DNA from: Gavia stellata
Lineage: Eukaryota; Chordata; Aves; Gaviiformes; Gaviidae
Reading direction: 5' to 3'
Length of the DNA: 64,000 nucleotides
NCBI RefSeq assembly: GCF_030936135.1
Contig: NC_082595.1
Coordinates: forward strand, 73,938,135 to 74,002,134
Shown here piece by piece: positions 59,201 through 64,000 of this stretch. Position 1 is the stretch's first letter. Every line of letters begins with the position of its first letter. The position numbers and the translations under genes are program-made. Under the pieces are notes generated by a model that saw only the letters and a list, made by a program, of their open reading frames with translations, made no database searches and was not told where the DNA came from.

Positions 59201-62200
59201 TTCCAACTTGCATACAGAAAACTGCAAAACCATGTCAGAGGAGCCAAATGGATTTGGACAAAAAAAGTCAAACCACTAGTTAATTAAAAGGAAAACACCA
59301 AAGCAACAGCCAAATATAGAAGCAATTGGGAAGAGCATGGCTTTTTGCCTGCATGCATAAAATGTACCTACTGTTCTCATTTATAGCAAATGGACCCATT
59401 GATAAATCACCAGTCCTACTTAAAACAAATCTATGCCCACTTATGACTTCAAAGTTGATCCACACTTGCTCCTGAAGGAAGCTCAAAGCTTCCAGGAACT
59501 TGATTAACAGAGGTCCAAGTGAGACAAACATATTTCCAGACAACAATCAATTGATAAGCATGACCCAAAGTTACAGAGCACCAACCCAAAATATGGCCTA
59601 GCTCAGGACCCAGAGTATACAGGTACTTTTTCACCTGTCATTTCAGTTAGTTATTTTTTGTTTACGCAAATAGTCAAAACTTCCACTGTAAATGTTCAAA
59701 AAAATTAATATACAAACATGCAAGAGGGAAGTCCCAGACAGGACAGGTATCCTATCTACCCTTAACCTCTCATTACACAGCTACTACTGACCCTCAAAGA
59801 TCCTCACTGGCTATAAAGCTACATGATCATCTGTCTGACCCAATGCAGCAGGCACAGCACGGAACTTTAACCATCGTGTTGAATCTCCTACAGGACTAAC
59901 CAAAGACACCAGAAAACAAGGACTTGGCTATCATGCCTGGTGCTTGACCCCAACGGTTAAACACACTCCCACTGTCAAATACCTTTCACACTAAAAGGCA
60001 GATCTGGAAACTGGAAATCACTTCAAACCATTTGCTCTTTCTCTGCAAAGTCAAAGTGCCTGCTGCAACTTAAGATTCTCCCCCTGTGAAAGCACTTTAT
60101 CACAATCAAGTCACTCCTTAATCCCTTTTTCTGGTAAGCTAAGGAGGTTGTTTCAAGTCTCCCACTGCAATGTTTATTCCATCTCTCCTCTGCCACATCT
60201 CCGCCTCTCAACACCCTTTGTAAAATAACTAGAGGGTGGTTTGAGCATAGGTCGCTGTGATGGGGGGAGGGGGAGTCTGTAATACTCCTTTTTGCTTAAA
60301 GCACACTGGTGTGAGTTTATTTCTCTAATTCCATGCATTATGAGTTCTAAATTATTTTCAGAATAGTTCTGTAAGTATAGCCTGTATTCAGTAGTTCAAG
60401 ATGCATCTTGTGTTTGGCCTTACTAATACACAATAGCTCATGATTATATACCATTCTACCGGACTATTTAGATGAAATTTTCAGGTACTACGAAGAAATA
60501 CTGCCATTAAAAAGTTTACCATTTAACCATTTACAGCTACTAGTACCTACCAATTAGTCAGACATGCTTCAATGATATGCAACTGCACTGATAACCAGAA
60601 TGTAAAGTCTGATCAAGTAAAATGTCTAAAACATATGCACATAGATTATACTGATCAAGCTGCAAAACTTAACTCATCAACTACGGAAAAAGAACTAAAG
60701 GAAAAACAAATTAAAAAACTAAAATCAAGATTTCAGTAAATTACTACTCCCCACAAAAGTCACACCTGCCAGCATTGTGTGCTGAGTAACAAGCCTGTCT
60801 TGGGGTTTGTTTGGTGTTCCCCCCCCAACAGAATTCTGAAGTTTACTGAGCCTAAAGTTACATCTTCCTTGCTTTACTGTGGCTCCTGATGCACTTCCAA
60901 CCCTCTGCTCTATTACATTCTTTGTATTTGTTTAAAATTAAAGCAGATGACCTGAGTTCTCTTCAGTATTTCATTTAGGTCTCACTCATTTAAGTGCAAA
61001 TTATCCAAACCTACAAACTTCTAAACATTTATTCAAAATAAACAGTACATAACACAACATTTATTAAAAAATATGGTACACAGGACTACATTTATAATAC
61101 TGTCCTAAGTTACAAATAGATTGGGAAAGTATCCAATGACTTTCTCAAGTTACAGTATCAGCCTTCCTTTCCTTCCTAACACAGACTTAGCGCATCCTGG
61201 CAGCAGTTCTGAGTCCCCTGATCATTCCCACCTATTTTACCTCTCTCTAATGTTACTGAGGTTTCTTCTGTTCTAAAGGCACAAAAAAGGATTTTGTTCT
61301 TATCTCTGCCAGTCACAGATACCTCCTGGCTATCTTTGTCTATTTACTTTCTAAAGCTTCAATTTACAAAATATCTGGTGCCTGCTTTTCTGATGTCTAG
61401 TTCCTGCCTTCATTTCTCCTCAGGCAGAACATACTTTTTGCTTGTAAAACAGGTTTGTGGGGTTTTGTTGCAGTCATATATTTGAAAAGTCACAGTAGCA
61501 TTTAAACACCTCATCTTCTCCCCACCTCCACTTTTTTTTTTTTTTAAATGTATTTTTGTGTATTAGATTGTTTTGTCAGTATATTTCTTCACAGGTCACT
61601 TTGCATAAATTTTTCTCTGCTTTCAGAAAACAGGCTTTTGAATTCCTTTGTATATACATTATATTATTAGGAACCCCCCCTTGCCTACAATTACTTAAAT
61701 CAAATTTAATCTGAAAGCAGCCTCCAACTTTCTCTTGTGGAATTCATCTTACGTTATGGTTCAAAACAGTGCCCTCTCATTTTGGGAGAAATACCTTATG
61801 TATCAGAAATAAACAAACAATAAAAATTAAAAAAAAAAAATTACACACCTCTCATTTTAAGAAGGGCCAGTGATGTTTTACAGCTGGTCAAATGTCACTG
61901 CCAGCCTACATCACCTAAACTGGAGTCCACTCCCCTTTAAGCTCTCCAATGTAAGTTACAGGCATTCATTAACACCCCTTCTTTGTCAATATTCAAGGTC
62001 TACAGTGTGGTTGTATTAGGAGGGAATCTCCTCCTCCATCCTCCCCAGCTTAGAATTTCAGTGAAGTTAAATGTCTGACCACATTGCCTCCACATCCCTT
62101 GACAGTCTTAACTCAGCTGGAAATAGCTAAACAAGAAACATACCAAGAACATACCACATCAAGAAATACCATGCCATACACAACACAGACTGTTCCTTTA

Positions 62201-64000
62201 CTAGATTAAACTCAGCCCTCTGAGAATGCGTGCAGTAACACCAAAGAGAGCCAACTCCAATTTATCAGTTAAAAAACCCAAAAACCAAAAAACTGAGGAA
62301 AAAAAAAACCCAGAAGGGACTTCCTAGGTCACTGATGCAATACTGCTATTAACCTCTTTCATAAGTACATCAAGCTCCACCTGAAAAGCAGTTGTTACTT
62401 CTGTCCCATTCTCTAGTAAGAGTTGTCCAGAACTGTCCTGCTCTACAAACAGCACAACCAGACAGCAAAGCTGAGCTGCCACGCTTAAGCACGGCAATCA
62501 CTTCAATGGCCATCCAAGATCTGTTTTGCTGCTATACCTTCCGCAATCCAGAGGTAACTATCATTTATATTTTTTTCTCCCGTCATGCTCTGACACACTG
62601 AGCTAAAAAGAAGGGATTTACATAACACTGCAGCTAATCTTTGTAATCAGTAATCTTTGTAATCAGATTTGGCCTCTGATTAAGTGGAAGACTGGAATAT
62701 TAATTAGAAACATGATAAAAGCTAACCCACATTTTTCAAGTACCTAACATTTGTAAAAATACAGACAGTAATCAGCAGACTTTTTTGGGGAAAAAGAAAG
62801 GTAAAGTACAATTCAGGCTAAAAAGCAAATTCTGCTCTAGTTTTTTGTGTTTGGTTTTGGTTTTTGTTTTTTAAAAAACCGTTAAAAACTTCAGCAAGTT
62901 TCTTCTGTCCCTTAGAGAGCCTCCCCAAAACCTCCTGACTATGCAGAGCCAATGGAGATCAGCCTTTCCAGGCTGCTGTTTGCCACTGCAGGCACTCCTC
63001 TTTCCCAGTCTGAATCCTCATCATGACAAATGAGGCAGAAAGTTTGTATCCCACCCTGGACCAGTGCTCCAGCACTGGACAGAGATTCTTCCCCCATACT
63101 TTGAAGACTGGTGCTCAAACTCTCTCACAGTGTATCCAGCTCAAAAACAAAGAAACATGATGGTTTGCTGCTCTTCGGCAAAGCGCTTGCAAAACACGTC
63201 CAGTAATTCTGAGTTAGTCTCTGTTACTTTTTTTCCTTTTTTTGTTTTTCCCCTCACAACCATCTCCCCCTAAAAAAAAAATTCATAAAAGCCAAAGCCA
63301 TTGTCTAGATTTTAGATAAATGTTGATCCAGCTGTTCTAGCTTGTCCTAGTTAACTTTCCTCTCAATTCCTACCCATATTTCATCTCTCTGGTCCCTGTC
63401 CTCCACTTGTTACTTCTACTGTAGAATAGCTCCAGTATTAGCAGAATGCTAAATTTAGCACACTCCTATGAACAAAGTCCCAATGATAAAAGTTTCTTCA
63501 GAAAGGAAATTTCTTCTTTTGCTTTAAATCTTTTAAAAGCCTTAAATTTATTTTCTATGAAGAAAAACAAAAACAGTAAGGCTGCCTACCACTGCCTTTT
63601 TAGCATTAACAGGAACAAGAACAAAGCAACACAGATCACACCAAGTAGTCACCAGAAGCAGCAGTGGCTGTATTTGCTGTTATACGCTGTTCCTGATAGT
63701 GATACTCCTCAGTATTGACAAATTTCTACCACAGCCAAGAAATCCATGGTTCTGTCATGCACAAGAAAAGCAGTCATCAAAAAGACACATAATAATAAAC
63801 AATTATAATAATCTGACAGAGTAATACTTCTAATTGCTGAGAATCCAAAAAATTAGGAGAGACATACTTTTGTACAATAATCAGTTACAAATGAAGGGCA
63901 GGAACATTAAGATGGGGAAACTCAGCTGCAATAAAGTATGTCTCTACTGAACTTACATTTATGAGCCTTCAGGCCTTCAAATGACACTGGTCCATAGTCA
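52880..64000 (-). CDS. MRAP2: MRAP2, melanocortin receptor accessory protein 2, N-terminus outside window
   Basis: Known role: a small single-pass membrane protein that forms antiparallel homodimers and modulates trafficking and signalling of melanocortin receptors (notably MC4R) and some other GPCRs involved in energy balance. Seen on the minus strand: three coding segments, 64000-63957, 58601-58502 and 53273-52880, joined in frame across GT/AG introns. They encode YDYGPVSFEGLKAHK, the membrane helix SIVIGFWVGLAVFVIFMFFV, then TKTGAPHQD, and a cytoplasmic tail starting NAEPSEKRFRMNSFVADFGR. The tail end matches the human protein (IPNFVNT, GEDDLLISEPPI). The first part of the protein, with the start codon, is beyond the right edge. 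Convergent placement with CEP162 agrees with vertebrate synteny. Confidence 0.97.
56940..57060 (-). mobile_element. old CR1 3' end fragment, antisense
   Basis: Starts TTAGATTGGAAGGAACTTCT and continues AAGGTCTCTAGCCTAATGCC, the reverse of an older CR1 3' end of the type also seen at 43978-44050. Boundaries are approximate. It lies in an MRAP2 intron. Confidence 0.6.
57087..57114. repeat. exact tandem repeat, 14-bp period, two copies
   Basis: AAATTGATGAAGCA occurs twice in direct contact (57087-57100, 57101-57114). Looks like a recent slippage duplication in an MRAP2 intron. Confidence 0.9.
58502..58601 (-). CDS. MRAP2: MRAP2 transmembrane exon
   Basis: 100 bp; minus-strand acceptor cttttTCACCAG next to 58601 and donor GTGAGT at 58501-58496. 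Enters at phase 1 (T|AT, tyrosine) and leaves at phase 2 (GA|C). Encodes SIVIGFWVGLAVFVIFMFFV then LTLLTKTGAPHQ, the single membrane helix and dimer-forming segment. Nearly identical to mammalian MRAP2. Confidence 0.97.
60090..60230 (-). mobile_element. ancient CR1/L3-like fragment
   Basis: AAGTCACTCCTTAATCCCTT followed by TAAGCTAAGGAGGTTG and AAGTCTCCCACTGCAATG is laid out like the antisense of the CR1/L3 C-terminal region (compare 36660-36800: reverse of KRRLRR...LVRGLEHKS...ATKL). It is much more diverged than the other copies, and the edges are uncertain. Confidence 0.5.
62635..62666. repeat. exact tandem repeat, 16-bp period, two copies
   Basis: TAATCTTTGTAATCAG is present twice in direct contact. 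Intronic, of no evident function. Confidence 0.9.
63957..64000 (-). CDS. MRAP2: MRAP2 exon, 3' part only
   Basis: Runs off the right edge. Encodes DYGPVSFEGLKAHK plus the first base of the next codon; donor GTAAGT at 63956-63951. The segment is the conserved juxtamembrane region just before the helix. Confidence 0.96.

Larger units (their letters stand above)
58605..63956 (-). other. MRAP2 intron
   Basis: About 5.35 kb between the transmembrane exon and the exon at the right edge. It contains an old CR1/L3-like fragment at 60090-60230, a 16-bp tandem repeat at 62635 and simple A/T or C-rich runs. The open frames on either strand have no splice context or recognisable content. Confidence 0.8.

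Noticed and set aside
1..64000. Prokaryotic operon, CRISPR or defence system
   Set aside because: Introns, CR1 elements and two vertebrate genes explain the window; no arrays or tightly packed frames exist.

Overview
The window is intronic and exonic nuclear DNA from a bird. The evidence is several chicken-repeat-1 (CR1) LINE copies with the avian 3' tails, AT-rich introns, GT/AG splice sites, and two genes that are neighbours, tail to tail, in vertebrate genomes. No species can be named; the CR1 tail type fits a bird generally. There is nothing prokaryotic, no CRISPR array and no viral gene.

Layout. Positions 1-46122 carry most of CEP162 (also called KIAA1009, and QN1 in quail) on the + strand: 25 core coding exons plus three probable extra cassette exons near the 5' end. 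The core exons join in one frame from 2928 to the stop at 46120-46122 and give 4,214 coding nucleotides, about 1,403 residues. Only the first coding exon, about 20 residues with the start codon, lies to the left of the window. The 3'UTR probably runs to about 48.28 kb. A gap of roughly 1.35 kb follows. From about 49.63 kb to the right edge lies MRAP2 on the minus strand: 3'UTR, last coding exon (52880-53273), membrane-spanning exon (58502-58601) and the end of the exon before it (63957-64000). The MRAP2 start codon and N-terminus are beyond the right edge.

Repeats. A CR1 with an open 3' reading frame lies in sense in the intron after 23116. A second CR1 from another subfamily lies antisense at 29.2-30.15 kb. 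The intron 35680-40511 holds a clear nest: a decayed antisense CR1 split in two by a younger antisense CR1 of about 2.4 kb. Short CR1 tails or old CR1/L3-like fragments occur near 9.85, 44.0, 57.0 and 60.1 kb.

Unusual points. (1) A recent 156-bp tandem duplication copies the end of an intron and the start of a CEP162 exon, so that exon has two acceptors and a possible in-frame mini-exon. (2) Three probable CEP162 cassette exons, not in the human protein as I remember it, have a splice-phase conflict among them that suggests an unseen exon or a transcript-specific combination. (3) The two genes converge with a short gap. The two proteins act separately: CEP162 in assembly of the ciliary transition zone, MRAP2 in trafficking and signalling of melanocortin-type receptors. 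I found no undescribed multi-gene system here.
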